19,302 bases of DNA from JBJXGF01 sp046153015 (lineage in GTDB: Bacteria > Actinomycetota > Acidimicrobiia > Acidimicrobiales > CAIXPF01): NCBI GenBank assembly GCA_046153015.1, contig JBJXGF010000374.1, positions 1 to 19,302 of the forward strand, in the 5' to 3' direction. How positions within the stretch are numbered: position 1 is the first letter of the stretch; each line of letters opens with the position of its first letter. The position numbers were made by a program, and so were the translations under genes. Below the pieces are notes generated by a model, which made no database searches, had not been told where the DNA came from, and saw only the letters and a program-made list of their open reading frames with translations. Below are positions 1 through 8,197 of the stretch, one piece after another.

Positions 1-148
1 GCTCGCCCCGCCACCGCTTGAACGCCGTCGCCGGCAACAACCGGCCGAACAACGGATGCACCTCCGACACCACCCGCACCTCGCACGGCAACACCCGCCG
101 CAAATGGTGCAGTCCATCGCCATCCCGATCCAACCAGGCGACACCCAT
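1..148 (-). CDS. Partial hypothetical protein, possibly DUF5372-like (N-terminal 49 codons)
   Basis: The minus strand is open from an ATG at 148 to the window edge, so only the first 49 or so codons are visible. They read like a real protein: MGVAWLDRDGDGLHHLRRVL, then EVRVVSEVHPLFGR and FKRWRG. The HPLFGR stretch resembles the start of short DUF5372-type proteins found near mobile elements, but this is from memory and weak. The frame has no stop immediately upstream of the ATG, so the start is uncertain. The neighbouring DNA is a patchwork of gene scraps, so this gene may itself be a remnant. Function unknown. Confidence 0.4.
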   Translation of the reverse strand, partial: MGVAWLDRDGDGLHHLRRVLPCEVRVVSEVHPLFGRLLPATAFKRWRGE

Positions 149-160
149 CCCGCCACCCCG

Positions 161-246
161 GGCTACCGACAGCGGATAGGGGACCGGGCCGTGCTGATCT
201 CCTTCGCCACCCTCGCCGAGATCCGTTATGGCGCCCGCAAGGCGAC
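161..246 (+). pseudogene. VapC-like PIN-domain toxin fragment
   Basis: About 28 codons starting at GYRQRIGDRAV and including LISFATLAEIRYGARKA match the middle of VapC-type PIN-domain ribonucleases, where a hydrophobic strand is followed by T-x-A-E-L/I-R-Y-G. The conserved Glu of that segment is present. The N-terminal strand with the first catalytic Asp and all of the C-terminal half are missing, and the frame runs into unrelated sequence on both sides. This is a scrap of a toxin gene with no antitoxin beside it and cannot be functional. The match is short, so the call is tentative. Confidence 0.4.
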
Positions 247-322
247 CCCCCTTACCGTGTCAACGTGTTGTGCGACAGGTGATGGCTGACTATCACTGAG
301 CCGGTGGGCGGGGAAGGAGACG

Positions 323-355
323 GTGAGTTCTGATGGTTCCCAAGACGTTCGATGT
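323..355 (+). pseudogene. Gene start truncated by the left end of IS copy 1
   Basis: A purine-rich Shine-Dalgarno-like stretch (GGGGAAGGAGA, about 310-320) is followed by two possible starts. A GTG at 323 reads VSSDGSQDVR; an ATG at 333 reads MVPKTFDV. Either reading is cut at 355/356, where IS copy 1 begins. I infer that a gene starting here was interrupted by the insertion. Its product cannot be told from 8-11 codons. Confidence 0.3.
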
Positions 356-1319
356 GCCTGAGGGTGCCGGAAACGCGTCTGTGCTGATCAGAGGGCCCTT
401 CGGCGGTATGTTCTCCGGTCGTGTTCAGGTCGGTGCCGTTCGTTGTGCGGCTGGTGCTGGCTCGAGTTGGTCTGCTGCTCGCCAGCGGCGACCGACGCGA
501 CGCCGAGATCCTGGCGTTACGTCACCAGCTGCTGGTCCTGCAGCGTCAGGGCCCCAAGCCGACCTTCGAGGACCACGACCGTGCGGCACTGGGCGCACTG
601 TCCCAAGTGTTCGATCGTGAGCAGCTCTCCCGGGTGTTCTTGATCGTTCAGCCCGCCACCGTGCTGCGATGGCACCGCCGCCTCGTCGCCCGGCATGGGA
701 ACCAGCCCGTGTCCGCCGCAAGCCTGGCCGGCCTGCGACCGCCCGGAAGCTCCGCCAGTTGGTATTGCGCCTGGACAGCGAGAACCCGACATGGGGCTAC
801 CGCCGGGTACACGGCGAACTCGTCGGTCTCGGCCACAAGATCGCCGCGTCGACGGTCCGGGCGATCTTGCGCGACGCAGGCCGTGAACCGACGCCCTCGA
901 GGTCGGGGCCATCGTGGTCGGAGTCATCCGCTCGCAGGCGAAAGCCGTGATCGCGACCGACTCCTTCACCGTGGACACGGCACTGCTGCGACGGTTCTAC
1001 GTGCTGTTCTGGATCGAGATCGACACCACGATCGTGCACCTCGGCGAGATCACGACCAACCCGACGGGTTCGTGGACGACCCAACAAGCGCGGAATCTGC
1101 TGATGCACCTCCAGCGGAAGCTCCGCTTCGTGATCCACGATGGCGCCGGCCAGTACACCCGCAGCTTCGACGACGCGTTCACCGCAATCGGGGCCGAAGC
1201 GATCACCACCCCTCCCGGAGCGCCCCGTGCGAACGCGTTTGCAGAGCGATGGGTACGCAGCGTCCGCCACGAGATGTTGGACCGCACGGTCATCTGGAAC
1301 GAACGCCAGCTACGACGGC
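356..1319 (+). mobile_element. IS copy 1, right end deleted
   Basis: This segment is similar throughout to the element at 17091-18340, in the same orientation. The left terminal repeat (356-373, starting GCCTGAGGGTGCCGGAAA) is an exact reverse complement of the right terminal repeat of the other copy (18323-18340), which fixes the left boundary. Similarity stops near 1319, inside the transposase gene just after the codons for ERQLRR. No right inverted repeat is found downstream, so about 290 bases at the right end are gone. The sequence beyond is the DUF4188-type fragment. The DDE integrase points to the IS3/IS481-like groups; I cannot assign a named element. Confidence 0.8.
421..1319 (+). 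pseudogene. DDE transposase/integrase, two frameshifts, 3' truncated
   Basis: The equivalent start to copy 2 is the GTG at 421. The frame reads MFRSVPFVVRLVLARVGL and then a helix-turn-helix region (LALRHQLLVLQ; PATVLRWHRRLV). A 2-base insertion near 709-712, compared with copy 2, moves the reading into the next frame (GRPATARKLRQLVLRLDSEN). A 1-base loss near 921-923 moves it again. The last frame carries the integrase core: first Asp in ATDSFTVD, second Asp in VIHDGAGQY, and Glu in GAPRANAFAERW. The C-terminal end, normally HYNxHRPHR-like, is missing. All three catalytic residues survive, but no continuous protein can be made. Promoter and ribosome binding site are not evident. Confidence 0.8.
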
Positions 1320-1459
1320 ATCCCACCCAGATCTCGCAGCGACGAGGGAAGGTGACGCAGGCTCGGTCTGGCGCCGATGAGGAACACGACGAAGTCGCCG
1401 TCGAGCTCCGCTGTCCATCTGCCCTTGTTGACCTTTGCGTTCATTGGCGAAGTTGACAT
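1310..1459 (-). pseudogene. DUF4188-family protein, N-terminal fragment fused to IS remnant
   Basis: From an ATG at 1459 (or an inner one five codons later) the minus strand reads MNAKVNKGRWTAELDGDFVV, then FLIGARP. This is the characteristic N-terminus of DUF4188 proteins, which begin with a V-N-x-G-R-Y/W-T-A-x-x-D-G-D-F-V-V-F-L-I-G signature. Family members are usually well over 100 residues; here only about 46 codons remain before the frame enters IS copy 1 and stops at 1310-1312. The DNA after the ATG is conserved enough that the truncation looks recent. Function of the family is poorly known. The fragment dates a deletion that removed the end of this gene together with the right end of the IS. 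Confidence 0.6.
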
Positions 1460-1472
1460 AGCTATCCGGGCC

Positions 1473-1957
1473 GTGACCGTACGTTCGGTGCCGCGTTCTC
1501 GTCCGTCTCCAGCGGACGTGGGCGCGGCGCTGACGTGGGCGCACGCTGGACGGCATCGGTTCGAATGGCGCCCCGGGGGAAGGGCTGGCGGCCGCTCTGG
1601 GGAGGCTGGCCGGAGGTCCGGTCGAGGTCGAGGCGGCCGGGTCCGTCGTCGTTCTGACGCGCCAACTGCTGGGGTGGTTCGACGCCGCGGTGATCGCCGG
1701 TGCAGCGCTGGTGCCGCCGATCCTGCTGGTGGCGTTCGTTCGCTCGTGGGGCGTCCTCGCAGCAGGTGGCCTGTTCGTCGTGGTGGTCGTGCTGTTCGTC
1801 CGTGACCGGGCGCGAGCGGGGACCAACCTGCGCCTCGACCTCGCCGACGGAACGGTGCAGATACACCAAGGTGGCCCGCCTCGACGCCGCCGATTCGGCT
1901 GCGCTCGCATCCCTCGACGCGGACGAATGCAACCGACTCGTCGACCGCTATCGTTGA
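1473..1957 (+). pseudogene. Degraded small membrane protein with two apparent frameshifts
   Basis: Three consecutive frames each look coding over part of this stretch. From a GTG at 1473 one reads SPADVGAALTWAHAGRHRFE. Near 1570, at a run of C and G, the coding look passes to the next frame, which carries two hydrophobic helices at about 1687-1740 and 1750-1803 (AVIAGAALVPPILLVAFV; VLAAGGLFVVVVVLFV). Near 1865 it passes to the third frame (VARLDAADSAALASLDADEC), which ends at a TGA at 1955-1957. I read this as one gene for a protein of about 160 residues with two transmembrane segments, broken by two indels. No family is recognised. Sequencing error is a possible alternative explanation. Confidence 0.35.
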
Positions 1958-2000
1958 CGTCCGCCGTTGGGGATCTGGAAACAGAGCGTTCTCACAACCT

Positions 2001-2039
2001 CGACGTTCGGTGCAGGACGGCCGTGCTAGCTTCCGGCGC
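2001..2039 (+). promoter_or_regulatory. Putative promoter of the DUF6603 operon, leaderless start
   Basis: A TANNNT-type -10 box (TAGCTT, 2027-2032) sits 7 bases before the GTG at 2040. A weak -35-like TCGACG lies about 20 bases further up. In actinobacteria such spacing usually means the transcript starts at the start codon itself, with no leader. No Shine-Dalgarno sequence precedes 2040, which fits. This is the only promoter-like signal seen for the five-gene run. Confidence 0.4.
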
Positions 2040-3428
2040 GTGGCCTGGACAGCGAAGCAACGGGCCCAGATTCTCGGTGCGAGCGACCCCACCTACGGAC
2101 CGCTCATGGGTCGCAGCCTTCCCGATGTCGACCCGACGTGGCCGGAGCAACCCGCCGGATTCGGCGATGCCATCTCGCTGGACGGCCCCCGGCTCGTGTC
2201 GGAATTCCTCGAGCCGGGTATGGGCAACCCTCGCATCGTGGCGGGCCTCGACGCGCTCGAGGCAACGCTGCGGGCCAAGCTGGCCGAGCGCGAGCGCATC
2301 TCTGGGCTGACGCTCCTCCCGGCCGGGATGGCGTTCAACTACGGAACGATTTGGCAGAACCTCCCACCGGGCGGAAGTGCGGATCCACGCAGCAATCTGG
2401 TGGAAAAGCTCGTCACCAACGCGTTGGTCGAGGCCTTGACCGCAGCAGGCTTCGACCTGGCGCCCGGCCTCCTCAAGCCGCTGGGCTTCCTCCACCCGCT
2501 CGAGTTCAGCGGTGGCCTTGCCCTGCGGCGCCATCTGAAGGACGCGCTGGTCGGCCAGGACCACGGCGAATGGACCCACATGCTGCAGTGGTACCTGCTC
2601 GCCACGCAGGGACCGAGGGTCGGCCGGGTCATCCAGCGTCCGTTTCCCGCTGCGGAGGTGTTCCGCTACCTCGGCGCCCAGGCGCTCGTCCAGCGCCGTC
2701 CAGGCGTGCCGCCGGGACCCGACCTGTGGTTCGTGTGCTGCGACCGGCTGGCGCCCTACATGCCCTACCCGAACCGGATCGCCACCGACAGTGCCGATTT
2801 CCGCAACCCGGACATGCTGCACATGTCCATCGCCGGCGTGGCGACGAACCGCTTGGCGCTGCGCAATCAGCTGACCGGAGTCGGTCGTGACGATTTCGAT
2901 CGGGTCGTGGCCGCAGTGAACGACCATCGCCGGGACCGGCCCCTCCTCGCGGCGTTGTTCGCTCGCCGGCGGCGCAAGCGCGAGGTGCTCTGGGCCAAGG
3001 CCGAGGTGTTCTCGGCGGCGCAGGCGGCCGCCAGGATCCCCGTTGTCGGGCCGCTGTTGTACACCGTTCATCCTCCGACAGCGAACAAACTGCTGCCACT
3101 GGCCCAGCAGCTGCGTCTGACGACCTTCCTGCGCGGAACGAGCGACAACGGCAACACGATCTGGAAGCCCGACTGGAGCGCACTTGCGTTGCACCCGGGC
3201 CAGACCTTGGATGCGACGGACCGGGCCAGGTTCCTCGCGGTCCTGACGCCGCTCGATCTCGATCGGGTGTTCCGCGAAGAGAGCAGGTCGGTCATGTACG
3301 CCTGGTCGAAGAGCGCGACGCCCTGGACGGCGGCGCCCGGCGCAAACCCCTCCGCTGAGTGGCAAGCGCTTCCCGCCGCCGAACGCGCCAACCTGCTCGC
3401 CACCGCCCAGCTGCAGTACCTGCCATGA
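2040..3428 (+). CDS. Hypothetical protein, first gene of the DUF6603 operon
   Basis: Product of 462 residues if read from the GTG at 2040, chosen because a -10 box lies just upstream. A GTG at 2010 would add 10 residues but sits upstream of that box. I recognise no family. No signal peptide or membrane helix is evident. Visible features: a charged helix around residues 71-95 (LDALEATLRAKLAERERISG), a Trp-rich stretch (EWTHMLQWYLL, about 177-187), an adjacent Cys pair at 233-234 in LWFVCCDRLAPYMPYPN, and a basic patch (RRRRKR, about 309-314) before a hydrophobic turn (IPVVGPLLY). The stop overlaps the next start by 4 bases (ATGA at 3425-3428), so translation is probably coupled. By position it is likely a partner of the DUF6603 protein. 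Function unknown. Confidence 0.85.
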   Translation: MAWTAKQRAQILGASDPTYGPLMGRSLPDVDPTWPEQPAGFGDAISLDGPRLVSEFLEPGMGNPRIVAGLDALEATLRAKLAERERISGLTLLPAGMAFNYGTIWQNLPPGGSADPRSNLVEKLVTNALVEALTAAGFDLAPGLLKPLGFLHPLEFSGGLALRRHLKDALVGQDHGEWTHMLQWYLLATQGPRVGRVIQRPFPAAEVFRYLGAQALVQRRPGVPPGPDLWFVCCDRLAPYMPYPNRIATDSADFRNPDMLHMSIAGVATNRLALRNQLTGVGRDDFDRVVAAVNDHRRDRPLLAALFARRRRKREVLWAKAEVFSAAQAAARIPVVGPLLYTVHPPTANKLLPLAQQLRLTTFLRGTSDNGNTIWKPDWSALALHPGQTLDATDRARFLAVLTPLDLDRVFREESRSVMYAWSKSATPWTAAPGANPSAEWQALPAAERANLLATAQLQYLP

Positions 3429-6400
3429 CACCAGGCAAGCTCCGCGCCGCATTCGAGCGCATCGCTGACGCGCACCCTGGCGGCGCCATCGCCCTGCCCG
3501 CCGACGCGGCGTCGGGCTTGTCGATCGACGTGCGGGCGCGGCTGGCTCAGTTCGCCCGCCTGCTCACCGCCACCGGCCAGTTGGTGATCCGCCAAGCGGT
3601 CGTCGTGCAGACCCCGACGGGCGTCACCGTCACCGGCATCGCCGACGCGTTGGGATTCGCGGCACTGCCGGTCACCCTCACCGTCGGCCAGGGTGACGCA
3701 GCGAGCTGCACGCTCGACGGCACGGCAACCAGCGCGCTGCCCATCCATCGCGGCCTGGGCTGGCGGGCGTTGACGGTGCAGCTCCAGGCGAACGACGGTG
3801 ACGACCTGCCCGTCGGGATCCTCAACGCCACCCTCGACAGCAACGGGGTCGCGCTGCCGCTGCAGGTCAGGAACGTCCACCTCGACCCTGACGATCCGTC
3901 GGCCAGCGCCGTGTGGAGCTTCGCGATCCCGGCGACGCCGGCGCTCGATGCGGCGATGTTGCTGGGCGTCGACAGCGACATCGACGCCCTCCTGGCGTTG
4001 CTTCCGGCCCTGGCCGGGGCTGGCGCTGCCGACTCGTTCCGTTGGGTGAGCGCTGGTGCCCAGTGTGCGCTCGAGGCGACGTTGACGCTCGCAGGCACCG
4101 TCGACCTGCTGCCCCAAGCCCTCAGCGTGACCGCCAGCCGAGCCACGATCCGGTTGGTACCGCCCACGGCGCTCGACCAGCAGTGGCAACGGCACTTGGT
4201 CCTGGAGGGCACGGCCACCGTCCTGGGTGCGACCGAAGCGGTGGTGGTCACGCTCCGCCCCGGACCGGCGGGCGTCGCCGCGCGCGTACAGATCACGGCG
4301 CTGACCGGCCCCCAGCGTCGTGTCGACGCCTTGGTTTCCGCGTTCGCCGGCCCGTCGGCGACCGGGCTGACCGACCTACCTGCCGGCTTGGACGGGCACA
4401 TCACCGGGTCGGGATTCCACTCGGTGGCCGTCGAGGTGGGCCCGGGTGACGGCGCCGTCGGGTTCGAGGGCGACGGCGACTTCCTCGGTGTGCCCGCATG
4501 GGGCAGGGTGGCGGTGACCGGCCGCGACGTTGCGGTGCGGCTCCGGCTGAACGGTCCGCCCAGCACGCTGGCAGCGATCGCGCAGAACGACCTTGGTCTG
4601 ACGCTTCCCGCCGGGTTCGCCGCGCACCTGCCCACCGTCGGCATGGCGCTGCGAGAGGTCGCCTACGACACCCGCGACGGGTTGGTCCAGGTGGGAGGGC
4701 AGCTCAGCGGCGCCACCTGGCTGCTTGATCTGCGCGCCGGGCTGGTGCTCGGCGATCCGCAGCGGTTCGGCAGCGACGTCCCGCCCACCTACCGCTTCGA
4801 AGCCGGTCAGTTCTACGAGCCGCCCGCCGCCTCGTCGGCTGGCGCGCCCACGCCGCCCGCCGCTTCCCTGCCGCCGCCGTCATTGACCCAACTGCTGGGG
4901 GCGTTGTTGCCCGCTGGGGGCCACGACGACGCGCTCAAGTCGCTGGGGGCGGCGACGCCGAAGGGCCTGCGCACGATGCTCGACGGCACAGTCGTCTACG
5001 CCGCCGACGTCGGCTGGACGCCCGGCACGTCATCGACACCGAGCCAGCTGTCGCTGTGGCTGGCCGGCACCGTGCCGTTCCGGTCCGGCGGTCAGGTCGC
5101 CTCCATTCAGCTCGGCTACCTGAGCTGGCCCGGGGGCCTCAGCGCCTGGAACGCGGCGTTGACCGTCCCGTTCCTGCGACTGGACCTGGTTGACCTGGTG
5201 GAGCTGTTCCACCTGCCCGGCGCCGCGGTGGGACTGGCCCGCAACCAGCTGACCGTCGGCCTGGAACGGGTGGATCTGAGCAGCGACGGGGTCACGATCG
5301 TCGGCAGCATCACGGTCAACGGACTCCAGGCCGAGCTGACGGTCAAGGCCAGCGAAACCGCCGGCGTCTGGTCGGCGAGCCTGCACCTCAGCGTCGGCGG
5401 CTACGTGTTCAACCTCGCCGCCACCGGCGGGACGACCCCCAGATTCCGGGCATCGCTGTCAGCGGAGTCGGGCCTGGTCACGCTGGCCGAGCTGGTCGAG
5501 GAACTGGGCGCCGGCACGTTGCCCGCCACCCTCGACCTGGCGGTCGACGAGGTGGCGCTCGTGTTCGAGCCGGACGCCGGCGGGGCCGCGTTCACCGCCA
5601 GCGTGGAGATCGGCGGGCACCCGCTGTCGGCCCAGCTGGCGACGCTCGACCTGACGCGCCAACCGCCCGAACGGGTCGTCGCCGGGTCGGTGAGCTTCCC
5701 CGATCTCGCGGTCGGGCTCGGCCAGGTTCCGCTGGTCGGCCGCCTCCTGCCCGACCCGGACGCGCTCGGGCTGGCTCTGGAGGGTCTGGCGGTGCAGTAC
5801 AGCTCGCTGGCGCTCACCTCTGACGAGGCGGACGAGCTGAACACGCTGACCGATCGGCGCATCGGCGCCGTCGGTGCACCGCTGGCCGCAGGGATCGCCA
5901 CGACCGGCAGGATCAGGATCGGTTCGACCAGTCTCGCCTTGCCGGCGCCCGCTCCGCCCGCGAATGGTGCCGCACCGCCAGCCGCCGCCGGCGCGGCGCC
6001 GGCGACAGCGCCGCCCGCGTCGAGCGGCGGCATCACGTGGCTTCCGGTGGACAAGTCGGCTGGTCCGGTCCACCTGACCCAGCTCGGTGTCGGCCACGCC
6101 GAGGGGGCCATCACGGTTGGGCTGTCCGGAGCGGTCGAGTTGGGCCCCCTCGAGCTGACCCTGGTCGGACTGCGGGCCGCCATCCCGCTGGCAGCGTTGA
6201 CCGACCCGACCCGCCTGGGCGACATCAGCTTCGGGCTGGACGGCATGGGTCTGGAGGTCACGACCCCGTCGGTCACCATCGGCGGCGCGCTGGTGCGGCG
6301 CGGCGACCGGCTCGATGGCGCGGCGCTGCTCAGCACCTCGGCGCTGTCGGTGCGGGCGCTCGTGTCGCTCACCGAAACCGCCGACGGCGAACCGTCGGTG

Positions 6401-8197
6401 TTCCTCTACGGTGTGCTCGACCGTCAGCTGGGCGGACCGTCGTTCCTGTTCGTCACTGGCCTCGCCGCCGGCTTCGGCTACCAGCGCGACCTGGACCTGC
6501 CCGCAGTGGGCGACGTCGCGTCGTTCCTGCTGGTCGCCGCAGCGCTCGGCACTGGGCCCAAGGCGACAACCATCGACGACCTGGTGATCATGCTGGAGGC
6601 GCCCGCCACAGCGGCCGCGTTCCCGCCGCGCGCCGGAGCATGGTTCATCGCTGCCGGCGTGAAGTTCACGTCGTTCAAGGTCGCCGAAACCTTCGCGGTT
6701 CTCACGCTGTCGTTCACCGGACCGGGCGGCGCAGGCGCCCGGATCGGCCTCGTGGGTCTCTCCACCGTCGAACTGCCGCCCCGCGAGCTGACCAGGCAGA
6801 GCCCCACGCCGCCGCCGCCACCGTTGGCCCGGGTCAGCCTCGGGCTGGTGGCGTCCTACGACGTGGACCGTGGGGCGCTGGACGTGCGCGGCCAGCTGGT
6901 CGGCTCCTACGTCCTGTCACCCAAGGCCACGCTGACCGGCGGGTTCGCTCTCCTGGCGTTCTTCAAGGACGACCCCACGAGCGGCGCCAAGGCCGGCGAC
7001 TTCGTGGTGACGGTGGGCGGCTACCACCCCCACTTCCGGCCGGAGCCCTGGTACCCGAAGGTCGGCCGACTGGCGCTGGACTGGCAGGTCACCCCGCAGA
7101 TGGGCGTGCACGGCGATGCGTACTTCGCGCTGGCACCGCACGCGGTGATGGCCGGCGGAAGCCTCGACGCCCACTGGGAGTCGGGCGGGCTGTCCGCCCG
7201 GTTCACCCTCGCCGCCGACTTCCGCCTGCAGTGGGAGCCGTACGCCTACGAGGTCGGCTTCGACATGGGTGTCCACGGGCGCCTCCAATGGGGGCCGTTC
7301 GACATCTCGGTGGGCGTGCACGCCGCGGTCGAGCTGTACGGGCCGCCATTCGGTGGCGCAGCCTCGCTCGACCTGGGCATCGCCACCATGGCCCTGGCGT
7401 TCGGCGCCGGCAGGCCGCCTGGGGATCCGCTGCCGTTGGACCAGTTCAGCGGGCGCTTCTTCCCGCCGGCCCGCCAGATCTGCGGCGCCTCGGTGAGCGG
7501 GGGAGCGGTGGGCCACGACGACGCGACGGGCGTGTGGATGGTGACGCCGAACGACGTCGAGGTGTCCGTCGCCAGCGTGGTGCCGGCCACCAGCATCCAT
7601 GCGGGTGCGTTGGCCTTCGCTGCCCTCGGCGCGCCCGCCGCCGGCACGGGCGGCCGCTCGGTGCCCGGCGGTTTGGCCCTGCCCGATGCCGCGGCGCTGC
7701 GTGACTCCGTGGCGGTGGTGCCCTGCCGGGCGCTCGCCGCCACGCCGCTGGCGTTCCACGTCGAGCGGCACGACGCCGCGGGGAATGTCGACGTGACCGG
7801 TCACTTCGTGGCGACGGTGACCACCAAGGCCCAACCGGCGGCGCTGTGGACCGCAGCGGGCGAGACCGCGCCGCCCAGCATCGCGCCGGGCGCCACGGGT
7901 GTGGTCCTGCGCCCCAAGCCGCCACGACCTGCGCCCCACACCGCCAGTATCCCGTTGGCGTCGCTGCTGGACGAGTCGTTGAACGACGAACCGGTGACCG
8001 CCGGCCTGGCGACCTCGACCCGGCTGGTGCCGCTGGTCGCGCTCGATCTACCCGTGCCCACCGACCAGCGCGACGCGGTTCGCCAGGACGTGTGGACCAG
8101 CTTCGGGTTCGATCCGGCCACCGTGGCGGCCCGGCCCCGCCCACCGCATTCGCTGATGCTGCCCACGTTGGCCGTGACCGAGGCGGTGCCGGTATGA
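3425..8197 (+). CDS. DUF6603 domain-containing giant protein
   Basis: Product of 1590 residues, started at the ATG in the 4-base overlap with the previous stop. A longer frame upstream is unlikely because it lies inside that gene. Residues from about 873 to 1330 match DUF6603 as I know it: the opening WLPVDKSAGPVHLTQLGVG, the middle VFLYGVLDRQLGGPSF, and the hallmark FVTGLAAGFGYQRDLDLP at about 1009-1026. Before it lies a long region of alternating hydrophobic and polar strands, resembling stacked beta structure. Pro/Ala-rich linkers occur near residues 462-489, 839-875 and 1125-1137, dividing it into blocks. Cysteines are few. No signal peptide or membrane helix is seen. DUF6603 has no established role; I infer a large structural protein. 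Its stop overlaps the next ATG by 4 bases. Confidence 0.9.
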   Translation: MTPGKLRAAFERIADAHPGGAIALPADAASGLSIDVRARLAQFARLLTATGQLVIRQAVVVQTPTGVTVTGIADALGFAALPVTLTVGQGDAASCTLDGTATSALPIHRGLGWRALTVQLQANDGDDLPVGILNATLDSNGVALPLQVRNVHLDPDDPSASAVWSFAIPATPALDAAMLLGVDSDIDALLALLPALAGAGAADSFRWVSAGAQCALEATLTLAGTVDLLPQALSVTASRATIRLVPPTALDQQWQRHLVLEGTATVLGATEAVVVTLRPGPAGVAARVQITALTGPQRRVDALVSAFAGPSATGLTDLPAGLDGHITGSGFHSVAVEVGPGDGAVGFEGDGDFLGVPAWGRVAVTGRDVAVRLRLNGPPSTLAAIAQNDLGLTLPAGFAAHLPTVGMALREVAYDTRDGLVQVGGQLSGATWLLDLRAGLVLGDPQRFGSDVPPTYRFEAGQFYEPPAASSAGAPTPPAASLPPPSLTQLLGALLPAGGHDDALKSLGAATPKGLRTMLDGTVVYAADVGWTPGTSSTPSQLSLWLAGTVPFRSGGQVASIQLGYLSWPGGLSAWNAALTVPFLRLDLVDLVELFHLPGAAVGLARNQLTVGLERVDLSSDGVTIVGSITVNGLQAELTVKASETAGVWSASLHLSVGGYVFNLAATGGTTPRFRASLSAESGLVTLAELVEELGAGTLPATLDLAVDEVALVFEPDAGGAAFTASVEIGGHPLSAQLATLDLTRQPPERVVAGSVSFPDLAVGLGQVPLVGRLLPDPDALGLALEGLAVQYSSLALTSDEADELNTLTDRRIGAVGAPLAAGIATTGRIRIGSTSLALPAPAPPANGAAPPAAAGAAPATAPPASSGGITWLPVDKSAGPVHLTQLGVGHAEGAITVGLSGAVELGPLELTLVGLRAAIPLAALTDPTRLGDISFGLDGMGLEVTTPSVTIGGALVRRGDRLDGAALLSTSALSVRALVSLTETADGEPSVFLYGVLDRQLGGPSFLFVTGLAAGFGYQRDLDLPAVGDVASFLLVAAALGTGPKATTIDDLVIMLEAPATAAAFPPRAGAWFIAAGVKFTSFKVAETFAVLTLSFTGPGGAGARIGLVGLSTVELPPRELTRQSPTPPPPPLARVSLGLVASYDVDRGALDVRGQLVGSYVLSPKATLTGGFALLAFFKDDPTSGAKAGDFVVTVGGYHPHFRPEPWYPKVGRLALDWQVTPQMGVHGDAYFALAPHAVMAGGSLDAHWESGGLSARFTLAADFRLQWEPYAYEVGFDMGVHGRLQWGPFDISVGVHAAVELYGPPFGGAASLDLGIATMALAFGAGRPPGDPLPLDQFSGRFFPPARQICGASVSGGAVGHDDATGVWMVTPNDVEVSVASVVPATSIHAGALAFAALGAPAAGTGGRSVPGGLALPDAAALRDSVAVVPCRALAATPLAFHVERHDAAGNVDVTGHFVATVTTKAQPAALWTAAGETAPPSIAPGATGVVLRPKPPRPAPHTASIPLASLLDESLNDEPVTAGLATSTRLVPLVALDLPVPTDQRDAVRQDVWTSFGFDPATVAARPRPPHSLMLPTLAVTEAVPV

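Noticed and set aside
1992..3452. 486-codon open frame on the minus strand
   Set aside because: It mirrors the first operon gene, starts and ends inside neighbouring coding sequence, and has an Arg/Gly/Gln-rich composition typical of a shadow of high-GC coding DNA.
6037..7704. 555-codon plus-strand open frame in another phase
   Set aside because: Arg/Gly/Pro-rich frame lying wholly within the DUF6603 gene, whose own frame carries the recognisable domain here.
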